A DNA stretch of 53,974 nucleotides, taken from contig PNJK01000018.1 in NCBI GenBank assembly GCA_013821825.1, forward strand, positions 1 to 53,974. The letters run 5' to 3'. This stretch comes from Rhodobacter sp. (GTDB taxonomy: Bacteria; Pseudomonadota; Alphaproteobacteria; Rhodobacterales; Rhodobacteraceae). The notes under the pieces were generated by a model. The model saw only the letters and a list, made by a program, of their open reading frames with translations, searched no databases and was not told the origin of the DNA. Position numbers and translations under genes: made by a program. Numbering within the stretch: the stretch's first letter is position 1; every line of letters begins with the position of its first letter. Positions 1 through 8,842 of this stretch are shown piece after piece.

Positions 1-194
1 TCGAGGGCGTCTACGATCTGAAGAAGGTCGCCTCGCAGGCATGGGCCGCTGGCGACAAGATCTACTGGGACAACACGGCGAAGAACACGACCAAGACCTT
101 GACGTCGAACACGCTGATCGGCGTGGCGACCGAGGCCGTGGCAGGCGGGGCCACCGACCTGATCGGCCGGGTGCGACTGAACGGCGCGTTCTGA
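1..194 (+). CDS. DUF2190-family phage capsid-associated protein, C-terminal part
   Basis: The frame is open from base 3 to the TGA at 192-194 and gives about 63 residues that begin EGVYDLKKVASQAW and end GRVRLNGAF. The pattern of a Lys/Trp-rich strand, then IGVATEAV, then a closing GRVRLNG is that of DUF2190 proteins, small head-decoration or capsid-fibre-like proteins of tailed phages. The start lies outside the window. Its stop overlaps the next start by one base (TGATG), as in a phage late operon. The function is inferred from family and position only. Confidence 0.75.
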   Translation, partial: EGVYDLKKVASQAWAAGDKIYWDNTAKNTTKTLTSNTLIGVATEAVAGGATDLIGRVRLNGAF

Positions 195-505
195 TGTCGG
201 CCTTTGCCGCCGCAGTCGGCGCGCTCTTTGCTGATCCGAACATGGGGCGGGACGCGGTCTACATCGCCGAAGGCGGCGCACCGGTTCTGGTGCGCATCGT
301 CGCCCGGTGTGCCGATGCCGTCACCGACTTCGGCGATGCACGTCTCTGGTCCGAAACCGCGCGGATCGACATGCGTGTGGCCGAGGTGCCAAACCCGCGC
401 CCCGGTGATCGGATTGAGATCGACGCCGAGGCATTCCTCATTCAGGGCGAGCCTGTCCGTGATCGCGAACGGCTGGTCTGGACCGTGGATTTGCGTCCGG
501 CATGA
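194..505 (+). CDS. Phage head-tail joining / head completion protein
   Basis: The ATG at 194 overlaps the stop of the upstream DUF2190 gene. It gives a 103-residue protein starting MSAFAAAVGALFADPNMG and ending VWTVDLRPA. Small proteins of this form, with a short helix and then a beta-rich body containing PRPGD and a closing Trp strand, follow the capsid gene in lambda-like and Rhodobacter prophages and join head to tail. An upstream in-frame ATG at 41 would overlap the DUF2190 gene heavily and was not used. It overlaps the next gene by four bases (502-505). Confidence 0.7.
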   Translation: MSAFAAAVGALFADPNMGRDAVYIAEGGAPVLVRIVARCADAVTDFGDARLWSETARIDMRVAEVPNPRPGDRIEIDAEAFLIQGEPVRDRERLVWTVDLRPA

Positions 506-1071
506 AACTGAAGCTCGCCATCGATCCCGACATCGTCGCCCTGATGGCCGCTGAGGTCGCGGCCGGGGAACGCGCTGTCACCGCCGCGATGCGCGAGGCG
601 GGCACCGGCCTGAAATCCGCCTGGCGCACCCAGATCACCGGTGCGGGGCTGGGCACGCGCCTAGCCAACTCGATCCGCTCCGCCAACTTTCCGAAGTCCG
701 GCGAAAGTCTGAATGCTGCAGCGCTGGTCTGGTCGAACGCCCCGGTGATCATCGGTGCGCACGACACCGGCCCGCTGATCCGCTCGAAGAACGGCTTCTG
801 GCTGGCGATCCCCACGCCCGCCGCAGGCAAGTCCCTGCGCGGGGGCCGGATCACCCCCGGCGAATGGGAACGCCGCACCGGCCTGCGCCTGCGGTTCATC
901 TACCGCCGCCGGGGGCCGAGCCTGCTGGTGGCCGAGGGGCGGCTGAACACCAAGGGCCGTGCCGTGGCGTCCCGTTCGAAAACCGGCCGGGGCGTCGTCA
1001 CCGCGCCGATCTTCCTGCTGGTGCCTCAGGTCAAGCTGCCGAAGAGGCTGGATCTGGCGCAGGATGCGTAG
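502..1071 (+). CDS. DUF6441-family phage tail protein, ended by an in-frame amber codon
   Basis: The 189-residue product starts MKLKLAIDPDIVALMAAEV and carries the conserved blocks MREAGTGLK, TGPLIRSKNGFWLAIPTP and RGGRITPGEWERR seen in DUF6441 proteins of Rhodobacteraceae prophages and gene-transfer-agent-like clusters. It probably acts in head-tail completion. The TAG at 1069-1071 is not the natural end: the same frame continues RAADGLPTLIVASWVEGRLR to a TAG at 1132-1134, which reads as the normal C-terminus. The protein is therefore about 21 residues short unless the amber is read through. Confidence 0.75.
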   Translation: MKLKLAIDPDIVALMAAEVAAGERAVTAAMREAGTGLKSAWRTQITGAGLGTRLANSIRSANFPKSGESLNAAALVWSNAPVIIGAHDTGPLIRSKNGFWLAIPTPAAGKSLRGGRITPGEWERRTGLRLRFIYRRRGPSLLVAEGRLNTKGRAVASRSKTGRGVVTAPIFLLVPQVKLPKRLDLAQDA

Positions 1072-1187
1072 CGGGCGGCGGACGGTTTGCCGACGCTGAT
1101 CGTGGCGAGCTGGGTGGAGGGCAGGCTTAGGTAGCGTGGATGCGCGTGAGCCATTGTAAACGCGCAACAAAGTCGCCAAAGTAGAAA

Positions 1188-1216
1188 CACCAGGTGGGGA
1201 CTCGCCCGACCTGGTG
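1188..1216 (+). terminator. Hairpin between the DUF6441 gene and the HEPN-CBS gene
   Basis: Perfect 8-base arms CACCAGGT (1188-1195) and ACCTGGTG (1209-1216) enclose a GC-rich loop that can add GGG/CCC pairs, and CTTTAAT follows. It would end or weaken transcription of the phage late operon just before the inserted gene. The U-tract is short, so this is a moderate call. Confidence 0.45.
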
Positions 1217-1294
1217 CTTTAATCTGATGTCGAAGGCGCGTAGCAAGTGCCAGTGGGGCCAGTTCGACTGCTCTGAAGGGTATGTACTGCCGCG

Positions 1295-2365
1295 ATGGCT
1301 GAGAGTCAAGTTCCATACCCGTACGATGTGGCAACGATCGCTTCACTCAAGGCATCGCTCTCTGAGCTACGCTTCGCAACGTACCTCGCAAAAGCCAGCG
1401 GGGACGAAGGCTTCGCGTTTGCGCTATATCTCTACAACGCAAGGCTCGCAAAATCGTTCCTGTTCCCGCTGAGTGTGGCGGAAGTCTCCCTGCGCAACGC
1501 CGTAGATGGCGTCCTTCTGCAGCGCTATGGAGCAGCGTGGCACCTGGACGCCAGCTTTCGCGATAACGTCCTGACGCCGGAAAGTGTGGGAGCCCTGGAT
1601 AAGGCAATCGAACGAGCACGGTCAAACGTGCGCGGCAAAGTGATCGCGGAGCTTACATTTGATTTCTGGTCCAACCTGTTTCGTAGCGAGTACGGAGATC
1701 TTTGGCGCACCAAGGCCAATGTCGCATTTCCGGGCCTCGCCCACGGCGAGGGGCGCCATGAAATCCAACTGCTGGTCAAGGAGATTAACCGCTTTAGAAA
1801 CAGGGTTGCACATCATGAACCCATTTTGGACATGAACGTCCCCGACCTACACTCGAAAATCATCAAGTTAGTGGAACTTCGATGCCAAGTAACTGCCGGT
1901 TGGATGCGGCATCATTCAACAGTTAGTGTCGTAATGCGCTCACGGCCAAATCTGGGAGGATCCGCGCCCGTCACTTTGGCGAGTAGATCAGATCATAAAT
2001 TCGAAGTAGTCGATCATAAATCCAAGCTGGTCGACCACGTGAAAGCGGAAGCTCAACCATGCGCAGCATTCGTGTGTATTGAGAATGGCGGCGTTGTCGG
2101 GGCAATCACGCACCAGCAGTTGGCGCTTTACATAGCGACCAAAGCACTCGAGTTGGATGGCATGATCGACCTGAATGATCACACCTTCGCAGATGTCTTG
2201 AGTGTTCCTGCGGTCAAGGATGGCTTTCGGTCCATGCATGCAGGATCGTCCTTTCTTGATGCAATCGAGGTTCTCCAAGAACCGAAGACCCGAGTTGTCG
2301 TCGCCGTGAACCCGGACAATGGAGCGCCTGTCGGCGTAGTGTTGCGGGCTCACAGACGGTACTAA
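1295..2365 (+). CDS. Abi-like HEPN protein with C-terminal CBS-like domain (prophage cargo)
   Basis: This 356-residue protein has an AbiD/AbiF-type (Abi_2) N-terminal domain at about residues 20-230. It carries the family blocks ALYLYNARLAKSFLFPLS, EVSLRNAVDGVLLQRYG and ELTFDFWSNLF, and the HEPN RNase motif RNRVAH at R168-x4-H173 followed by HEPI. Residues about 238-356 (FVCIENGGVVGAITHQQL then VVVAVNPDNGAPVGVVL) look like a CBS pair, usually an adenine-nucleotide sensor. Known Abi/HEPN proteins act as toxins or phage-exclusion RNases. Gating by a ligand is an inference. The gene is less GC-rich than its phage neighbours, has no strong ribosome site, and sits between two structural genes like a moron. 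Confidence 0.7.
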   Translation: MAESQVPYPYDVATIASLKASLSELRFATYLAKASGDEGFAFALYLYNARLAKSFLFPLSVAEVSLRNAVDGVLLQRYGAAWHLDASFRDNVLTPESVGALDKAIERARSNVRGKVIAELTFDFWSNLFRSEYGDLWRTKANVAFPGLAHGEGRHEIQLLVKEINRFRNRVAHHEPILDMNVPDLHSKIIKLVELRCQVTAGWMRHHSTVSVVMRSRPNLGGSAPVTLASRSDHKFEVVDHKSKLVDHVKAEAQPCAAFVCIENGGVVGAITHQQLALYIATKALELDGMIDLNDHTFADVLSVPAVKDGFRSMHAGSSFLDAIEVLQEPKTRVVVAVNPDNGAPVGVVLRAHRRY

Positions 2366-2401
2366 AATGTCGGAGATCGACCGACGCGTGCCGGAGCTTT
2401 C

Positions 2402-2821
2402 ATGCCCACTCCCCGCGAAACCATCCTCGCCGCGCTGCACGCGCGGCTTTCGGCATTGCCCGCAACCGCCATGCGCGGTGACGTGCTGCCCGAACGCGTG
2501 CCCGCCGCGGGCTTGCTGGTCCTGCGCGACGGCGAACCGGGGGAGCCCGAGGTCACGCTGTCGCCGCTGCGCTACCACTACCAGCATCGGGCCGAGATCG
2601 AGGCCGTCGTGCAGGGTGCCACCCGTGATGCCGCCTTCGACACCCTTTGCGCCAGCATCGGCGCAGCGATCGCTGCCGACCGCACGTTGGGCGGGCTCTG
2701 CGACTGGGTCGAGGCGGAAGCGCCGCGCCCCGTTGATCTGGCCGTGGAGGGTGCGGCCAGCCTGAAGGCGGCGGTGATCCCGGTCATACTGCACTATTCC
2801 ACAGCCGACCCGCTGGGCTGA
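2402..2821 (+). CDS. Phage tail terminator-like protein
   Basis: The 139-residue product starts MPTPRETILAALHARLSALP and contains SPLRYHYQHRAEIEAVVQG and DWVEAEAPRPVDLAVEG. This family follows the DUF6441 gene and precedes the tail tube in Rhodobacteraceae prophages. It is often mislabelled acyl-CoA transferase in annotations, but position and size fit a tail terminator or minor tail protein. The gap to the tail tube is 24 bases with an AGGAG site. Assignment is by synteny and pattern only. Confidence 0.6.
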   Translation: MPTPRETILAALHARLSALPATAMRGDVLPERVPAAGLLVLRDGEPGEPEVTLSPLRYHYQHRAEIEAVVQGATRDAAFDTLCASIGAAIAADRTLGGLCDWVEAEAPRPVDLAVEGAASLKAAVIPVILHYSTADPLG

Positions 2822-2845
2822 CCCAATTCACGACAGGAGAACACG

Positions 2846-3603
<758 letters not shown>

Positions 3604-3675
3604 AGCATTGAGAGCAGCTTCTCGGGCCGACAGAGGAACCTTGCTTGCGACGATAAAGCGATCCACCAGCCTCGT

Positions 3676-3759
3676 CGCATGACCAGACGCTTCCCTTTCC
3701 GCGACTTCAAGACGAGCCCCGAGATCATCCGCCCGGCGGTGATGCCCTTTAGCCGATGA
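3676..3759 (+). pseudogene. IS6-type transposase N-terminal remnant
   Basis: The frame from 3679 reads MTRRFPFRDFKTSPEIIRPA and then VMPFSR before a stop at 3757-3759. FPFRxFKTSPEIIRLAVM is close to the opening of IS6-family transposases, which continue YVRFPLSLRNVEDLL; that continuation is absent. The remnant runs into the 3' end of icd on the other strand (stop at 3749). Together with the merA scrap it marks a former mercury-resistance mobile element. The call rests on about 20 residues. Confidence 0.6.
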
Positions 3760-5971
3760 TGCCCGCAAAGATCTTGGAGGGCCGCATGATCGCTTCGGTC
3801 TTTGCAGGATCGGTATGGTAGTAGCCACCCAGATCAGCCGGTTTGCCCTGAGCCGCCGCGATTTCAGCCAGAATTGCGGCTTCGTTCTGCGCGAGCGACC
3901 TGGCAACCGGGGTGAAATGGGCGGCCAGAGCGGCGTCTTCGGTCTGTGCGGCCAAGGCTTCAGCCCAGTAGAGGGCAAAGTAGAAATGGCTGTCGCGGTT
4001 GTCAGGCTGACCAACCCGGCCCCTGGGCGAGCGGTCATTGTCCAGCACGGCCTGTGTCGCCGTATCGACGGCCTTGCCCAGCACCAGCGCCTTGGCGTTG
4101 CCCGACAGTTCGGTCTGGAATTTCAGGCTTTCGCCAAGGGCGCAGAACTCACCCAGGCTGTCCCAGCGGAGATGGTTTTCCTCGACCAGCTGCTGCACAT
4201 GCTTGGGGGCCGAGCCGCCAGCCCCGGTTTCGAACAGCCCGCCACCCTGCATCAGTTTCACGATCGACAGCATCTTGGCCGAGGTGCCCAGTTCAAGGAT
4301 CGGGAACAGGTCGGTCAGATAGTCGCGCAAGACGTTGCCGGTGATGGCGATGGAATTCTGGCCCTTGCGGATCGTTTCCAACGAGCGCCGCGTGGCTTCG
4401 CGCGGGGCAAGGATCTTGAACTTGTCGGCCACACCCGCCGCCGCCAGCAGCGGTTTGACATAGGCGATCAGCTGCGCATCATGGGCGCGGGTTTCATCCA
4501 GCCAGAAGATGGCTTCGCAGCCTTCGGCCTTCTGCCGGGCGATGGCCAGAGCGACCCAGTCCTCGATCGGAGCCTTGCGGGCCGAGGCCGCGCGCCAGAT
4601 GTCCCCAGCCTCGACCTCGTGGCTGTGCAGCACATCGCCGTTGGCAAGCACCATGCGAACGGTCCCGGCATGCGGGATCTCGAAGGTGGTCGGGTGGCTG
4701 CCGTATTCCTCGGCCTTCTGGGCCATCAGGCCGACGTTCTGGACGGTGCCGGCCGTCGTCGGGTCCAGTGCGCCGGTTTGCTTGAAGTAGTTGATCGTCT
4801 CGTCATAGACGGCGGCGTAGGAGCTGTCGGGGATCACGCAATTGGTGTCGGCAGCCTTGCCGTCAGGGCCCCAGCCCTTGCCCCCCGCCCGGATCAGTGC
4901 CGGAATCGAGGCGTCGATGATCACGTCCGAAGGGACATGCAGGTTGCTGATGCCCTTGTCCGAATTCACCATGTAAAGCGGCGGGCGGGCGGTCAGCGTC
5001 GCATCGATGGCCGCAGCGATTTCTGCACCCTGCGGCAGTTCGGCAATCCGCTCCTGCATCGCGCCAAGTCCGGAATTCGGATCGACGCCGGCGGCGGCCA
5101 GCACATCGCCATAGGTGTCGAACACCGGTGCAAGGAAAGCCCGGACGGCATGGCCGAAGATGATCGGATCCGAAACCTTCATCATGGTGGCCTTCAGGTG
5201 CAGCGAGAACAGCACGCCCTTGGCCTTTGTTTCGATGATTTGCTGATCGAGGAACGCACGCAGTGCGCGCGCCGAAAGGAAAGTGGCATCGACAACGGCG
5301 CCGGCCGGGAACGTGACGCCCCGCTTGAGCAGGGTCACCGAGCCATCCTTGCCAACAAGCTCGATCCGCACGGCCCCGGCCTGAGCTGCCGAGAGCGTCG
5401 CGGATTTCTCGTTCGAACGGAAATCATTGGCACCCATCGTCGAGACATGGGTCTTGCTGTCCCTGACCCAGGCGCCCATCGAATGCGGATGCGACATGGC
5501 ATATTTCTTGACGGCAATCGCCGCGCGGCGATCCGAGTTGCCTTCGCGCAGAACCGGGTTCACTGCCGAGCCCTTGATGGCGTCATAGCGGAGGCGGGTC
5601 GCTTTTTCGGCGTCTGTCTGCGGGTCTTCGGGGTAGTCGGGCAGGTTGTAGCCCTGCGCCTGCAGCTCTTTCACCGCAGCCACCAACTGCGGCACCGAGG
5701 CCGAGACGTTCGGCAACTTGATGACATTGGCGGTGGGCGATTTCACCAGTTCGCCGAGTTCGGCCAGATCGTCGGGTTGGCGCTGCGCCGCTGTCAGCTG
5801 TTCAGGGAAGGCAGCGATGATGCGTCCGGCCAGCGAAATGTCCCGTGTCCCGACAGACACGCCAGCAGGCGCCAGAAATGCGCGAATGATCGGCAAGAGT
5901 GACGCCGATGCAAGCTGCGGAGCTTCATCGACCTTGGTGTAGATAATGTCGGCGGTGCTGCTCTTGGTCAT
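3749..5971 (-). CDS. icd: Monomeric NADP-dependent isocitrate dehydrogenase
   Basis: The 740-residue product has the length and sequence of the monomeric IDH class, distinct from the homodimeric Icd. It oxidatively decarboxylates isocitrate to 2-oxoglutarate in the TCA cycle with NADP+ and a divalent metal. Visible family blocks are [19 protein letters not shown] at the N-terminus, [32 protein letters not shown] and the closing [13 protein letters not shown]. It starts at the ATG 5969-5971. It stands alone between mobile-element debris and a regulator pseudogene, and its 3' end touches the IS6 remnant. Confidence 0.93.
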   Translation of the reverse strand: MTKSSTADIIYTKVDEAPQLASASLLPIIRAFLAPAGVSVGTRDISLAGRIIAAFPEQLTAAQRQPDDLAELGELVKSPTANVIKLPNVSASVPQLVAAVKELQAQGYNLPDYPEDPQTDAEKATRLRYDAIKGSAVNPVLREGNSDRRAAIAVKKYAMSHPHSMGAWVRDSKTHVSTMGANDFRSNEKSATLSAAQAGAVRIELVGKDGSVTLLKRGVTFPAGAVVDATFLSARALRAFLDQQIIETKAKGVLFSLHLKATMMKVSDPIIFGHAVRAFLAPVFDTYGDVLAAAGVDPNSGLGAMQERIAELPQGAEIAAAIDATLTARPPLYMVNSDKGISNLHVPSDVIIDASIPALIRAGGKGWGPDGKAADTNCVIPDSSYAAVYDETINYFKQTGALDPTTAGTVQNVGLMAQKAEEYGSHPTTFEIPHAGTVRMVLANGDVLHSHEVEAGDIWRAASARKAPIEDWVALAIARQKAEGCEAIFWLDETRAHDAQLIAYVKPLLAAAGVADKFKILAPREATRRSLETIRKGQNSIAITGNVLRDYLTDLFPILELGTSAKMLSIVKLMQGGGLFETGAGGSAPKHVQQLVEENHLRWDSLGEFCALGESLKFQTELSGNAKALVLGKAVDTATQAVLDNDRSPRGRVGQPDNRDSHFYFALYWAEALAAQTEDAALAAHFTPVARSLAQNEAAILAEIAAAQGKPADLGGYYHTDPAKTEAIMRPSKIFAGIIG

Positions 5972-6150
5972 GTCGTGGCCTTTGGAACATTGGGTTGAGG
6001 CCTGAAACAGGCCAATGCGAATCCGACGAATGCGAAGCCGCTGATTGCGCCGTGAGGCTGGCTGGACCGCAAGACGGGCGCAAGGAGAAATGTGGGGAAA
6101 TCGGTTCCAGGGTCGACGCCCCGGATCAGTGCAAGCCGCGCCGATCAGGG

Positions 6151-6447
6151 GCGTCGGCCAACTGGCATGAATGCGAGAATCAGGATCACCTGTTTCACCG
6201 CGCGATGGCCGAGGCTGGCGAGAACCTGCTGCTGCTTTCCTTGTTCAACCGGCTGAACGAAGTCGGCCGCGCCGTCGCATCGGGCAGTGTCTCACGCGAT
6301 ATCGTCTAGCCGTCCGCGAACCACTCCAGCTTTTCCGAACACGACGCGGTTGCCGCCGCAATTTCTCGTCGTGACCCGGCCAAGGCCTATGAAGCCATGC
6401 GGTCTCAGCTTGGGTCGGTCGCAAAGCGGCTTTTCGGAGAGGCGTGA
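6151..6447 (+). pseudogene. GntR/FadR-type regulator, FCD-domain remnant with amber codon
   Basis: One continuous frame reads [37 protein letters not shown] and VSRDIV, then an in-frame TAG at 6307-6309, then HSSFSEHDAVAAAISRRDPA, KAYEAMRSQLGSVAKRLFGEA and a natural TGA at 6445-6447. The [11 protein letters not shown] helix and the EHDAVAAAISRRDP helix are the metal- or ligand-binding helices of the FCD effector domain. The N-terminal DNA-binding domain is missing. The 180 bases between icd and this remnant hold nothing I can name beyond a small GGCCTG/CAGGCC inverted repeat at about 5999-6013. Confidence 0.7.
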
Positions 6448-6566
6448 CCAACGACCCCACCGGCCGATCTGCGGGCATGCCCGCAAGGGTCCGACTGGAA
6501 GTGAACTGGATTTCTCAGGGAGGGGAATCATGACGACCTCCTTTACCAAACTGGCAGGGGTAGCCG

Positions 6567-6710
6567 ATGATCGACCGCTCTCTTGCTCTCAAGCTCCTCC
6601 CGGTTCTGGTCGGCTTCGGCGCTTGGGGGATAGCCGGCCAGGTACCGATTTCCCGCGCTTTTCCGACCTTCCTTGAAACGATGTCTGCCCTGTTGCGGAT
6701 GCCCGTCGCA
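6567..6710 (+). pseudogene. ABC transporter permease (NitT/TauT-like) N-terminal remnant
   Basis: From the ATG at 6567 the frame reads MIDRSLALKLLPVLVGFGAW, then ISRAFPTFLETMSALLRM. This is the first membrane segment and following loop of SsuC/TauC-like permeases, where the loop FPTFLETM is common. After about 6710 the resemblance stops and no further membrane segments follow. The region 6711-7032 holds an open frame ending at 7040 (ERGQIGVIRADGFGQFSG) that looks coding but that I cannot name. Confidence 0.45.
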
Positions 6711-7032
6711 GCATCTGGCGGGCTTTTGCGCGCAACCTTACCATCTGACCTTCCGCTACCGCACCGGTCGCAGGCTGCGGCAGCCCCCGCCCTCGCGCAG
6801 CCTGCATGAAGATGGCGGCAAGATCGCCTGCACCGTCAAGACCAGGGTCATCCGCCCGTCGGTGACCGAAAACACCAAGGGTCTGGTTTGCCGGGGTGCG
6901 ATGCCGGCAAGAGGCTTCAGGAGTTGTGCCTCCGTTCGTTGGACGGAGCAACTTTGGCCGAACGCGGGCAGATTGGCGTCATCCGTGCGGATGGTTTCGG
7001 TCAGTTCAGCGGCACTTTTCTGGCGCGTTGCC

Positions 7033-8181
7033 TCACGTAAGGACAAGCAGTCCAAGCACTGCCACCATTGCGGCGGCCCCGCCCATCAGGAACGGAACGG
7101 GCTGCATTGTCGGCGCTTTGGCTGTTGCGGGCTTCGCGGCGGGTGCGACTCTTTCTGGCTGCGGCGCGGCCTGTTTCGCTGATTTGACCCCGGCCTTGCT
7201 GGGCGGCAATTCAACAACGCTTCCGGTCTTTGGCACCGGGGCTGTGATCATCTCCCGCCAGTCACGGGCCGTTTGAATTCGGTTCTTCGGCAGCACCTGA
7301 AGCGACTTGTCGATCGCGGCAAGGAAGGGTTCGTCATAGGCGGGGAAGCGTCCGGCAAGCGGCACATAAGGGTCGTTCGTGGCCCCGGCCACTGCGGCCA
7401 GACGCAGCTGACCGTTCGGCGGCGGCTCTCCGGCAACAAGGCGGTAGATCGTCGCCGCAAGCGCGTAAAGATCGCTCCACGGGCCGTTTTCGCTGCCCAC
7501 GACATAGAGTTCCTGCGGGGAATAGCCGTCCTTGACGACCCGCAGGGTCGAAAGCGCCGGGCTGGCCGGGTTGGCGTTGTCCTGATCGTGGGCAGCGCCG
7601 AAATCGATCAGGATCGGGTTGCGATTTGCATCAAGCAGCACGTTGTCGGGTGAAATGTCGCGGTGCAGCATGCCGCGGTCATGGATGAACTGCACGGCAT
7701 CCAGCAGTTTGATCAGTACGGACCGGATTTCGGTGGGCGACAGGGCCGTCGCCGGATCAGCCATAACTTCCTGCAGATCGCGGCCAGTGACGAAATCCAG
7801 CGCCATATAGGCTGTGCCATTGTCTTCGAAGACCTCGTGCACTCCGACGATGTTCGGATGAACAAGCTTGGCCAGGCTGCGCGCTTCCCGCAGGAAGAGG
7901 CTCACGACCGCGGCCATCTCTTTGCTGTACGCCCGCGACCGTGGATAAACGACGGCGTGGCTGCGGCGACAGATCGAGCTCAGGAAACATTCCTTGATGA
8001 CGACCCGCCGCTCCAGGCTGTCTCGCGCCAGATAGGTTATGCCGAAACCGCCTGCGCTCAGATACCGCTCGATCGTGTATTGGCCGTGCAGCAGCTGCGA
8101 TCCCGGCTTGAGCTCGTCCCCCGCTGAATCGGTGTCGTCATGGATTTCGATATGCTGGATCAGACTCATACTTACGCTCAC
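7033..8181 (-). CDS. Membrane-anchored Ser/Thr protein kinase
   Basis: This 382-residue Hanks-type kinase is complete. The Gly-rich loop LSAGGFGITYLA is at about 41-52, the ATP-binding Lys in VVIKE at about 63, the catalytic loop HRDISPDN at 173-180 and the metal-binding DFGAA at 193-197. A proline/alanine-rich linker (about 315-358) leads to a single C-terminal membrane segment VPFLMGGAAAMVAVLGLLVL, so the kinase domain should face the cytoplasm. No phosphatase, FHA or type VI gene lies beside it. It is flanked by decayed genes, and the substrate is unknown. Confidence 0.88.
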   Translation of the reverse strand: MSVSMSLIQHIEIHDDTDSAGDELKPGSQLLHGQYTIERYLSAGGFGITYLARDSLERRVVIKECFLSSICRRSHAVVYPRSRAYSKEMAAVVSLFLREARSLAKLVHPNIVGVHEVFEDNGTAYMALDFVTGRDLQEVMADPATALSPTEIRSVLIKLLDAVQFIHDRGMLHRDISPDNVLLDANRNPILIDFGAAHDQDNANPASPALSTLRVVKDGYSPQELYVVGSENGPWSDLYALAATIYRLVAGEPPPNGQLRLAAVAGATNDPYVPLAGRFPAYDEPFLAAIDKSLQVLPKNRIQTARDWREMITAPVPKTGSVVELPPSKAGVKSAKQAAPQPERVAPAAKPATAKAPTMQPVPFLMGGAAAMVAVLGLLVLT

Positions 8182-8475
8182 TTGCTAACAGCAGCAGAAA
8201 AAAACGCCTGCGACCTTGAGGGTCTTACTGCCCGGAGAATCTGTCAAAAATAGGCGCAAATACAGGAGATTTCGAGGGATGGGTGAAGTTTGGGACGCAA
8301 CGCAAGCTGTGGTTGTTTTCTGGGCGCCGCAGCAGCTGGCGGGCCGCCCGACCATGCCGCAGCCCGATGCACCACGGTGCAACATTGAAGGGCTCCCGTC
8401 CATGTCAACACCAGGCTGATGATCCGGATCAAGGCACCCCGCTCAACCCGGTTTATGCTTCCGGGCGAGGGGATC
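8182..8475. other. Intergenic stretch with no gene recognised
   Basis: This stretch lies between the start of the kinase gene (8181) and the YeeE remnant (8476). It has stop codons in all frames that interrupt anything longer than short open stretches, and no homology I recognise. It must contain the kinase promoter, but I see no convincing -35/-10 pair. Confidence 0.4.
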
Positions 8476-8655
8476 ATGAACCTGCTTCCACTGCTCGACT
8501 ACATCGACGAGGCGAGTCTTGGCGCGCTGACGGGTCTGTTGACCGGTGCCGTTTCTTGGCGTCGCGGCGCAGCGGTCATCCTTTTGCCTGCGTGCGGCCA
8601 CGGTCGAGTTTGCCTGAGGCGCCCTGGGGCCCAGGGTCTCTGTATGGCTGCCTTG
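8476..8655 (+). pseudogene. YeeE/YedE-family transporter N-terminal remnant
   Basis: The ATG at 8476 opens MNLLPLLDYIDEASLGALTG and LLTGAV. After a frameshift near 8555 the text continues LGVAAQRSSFCLRAATVEFA to a TGA at 8615-8617, then GALGPRVSVWL. The block GxxAQRSxFCLRAATVEF, with its Cys, is the first half of YeeE/YedE thiosulfate or sulfur-compound transporters. Only about 55 residues are left. It lies next to the end of the sox operon, so a sulfur importer was probably once encoded here. The rest of the gap to 8842 shows nothing I can name. Confidence 0.6.
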
Positions 8656-8842
8656 GGGCGGCAGGTGAAGCTTCGGGGGTTCGACGGAGAAAGCCAGATG
8701 CGGCGGTGGATGCTGGGGGCGGCGGCAGGTAGTGGCCTGAGCCATGTCCAGCGTGGACGCTTCATGGAAATGTTCAAAAACAAAGGCTTATTCGCGGCCA
8801 TTTACCGCGCGTTAAGACCTGGGCTAGACCAAAGCCGCCTTG

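Noticed and set aside
3815-5902. 695-residue open frame on the plus strand
   Set aside because: It is the complement of the icd gene; its composition is rich in Arg, Gly and His with no family resemblance, while the minus frame is a clear IDH.
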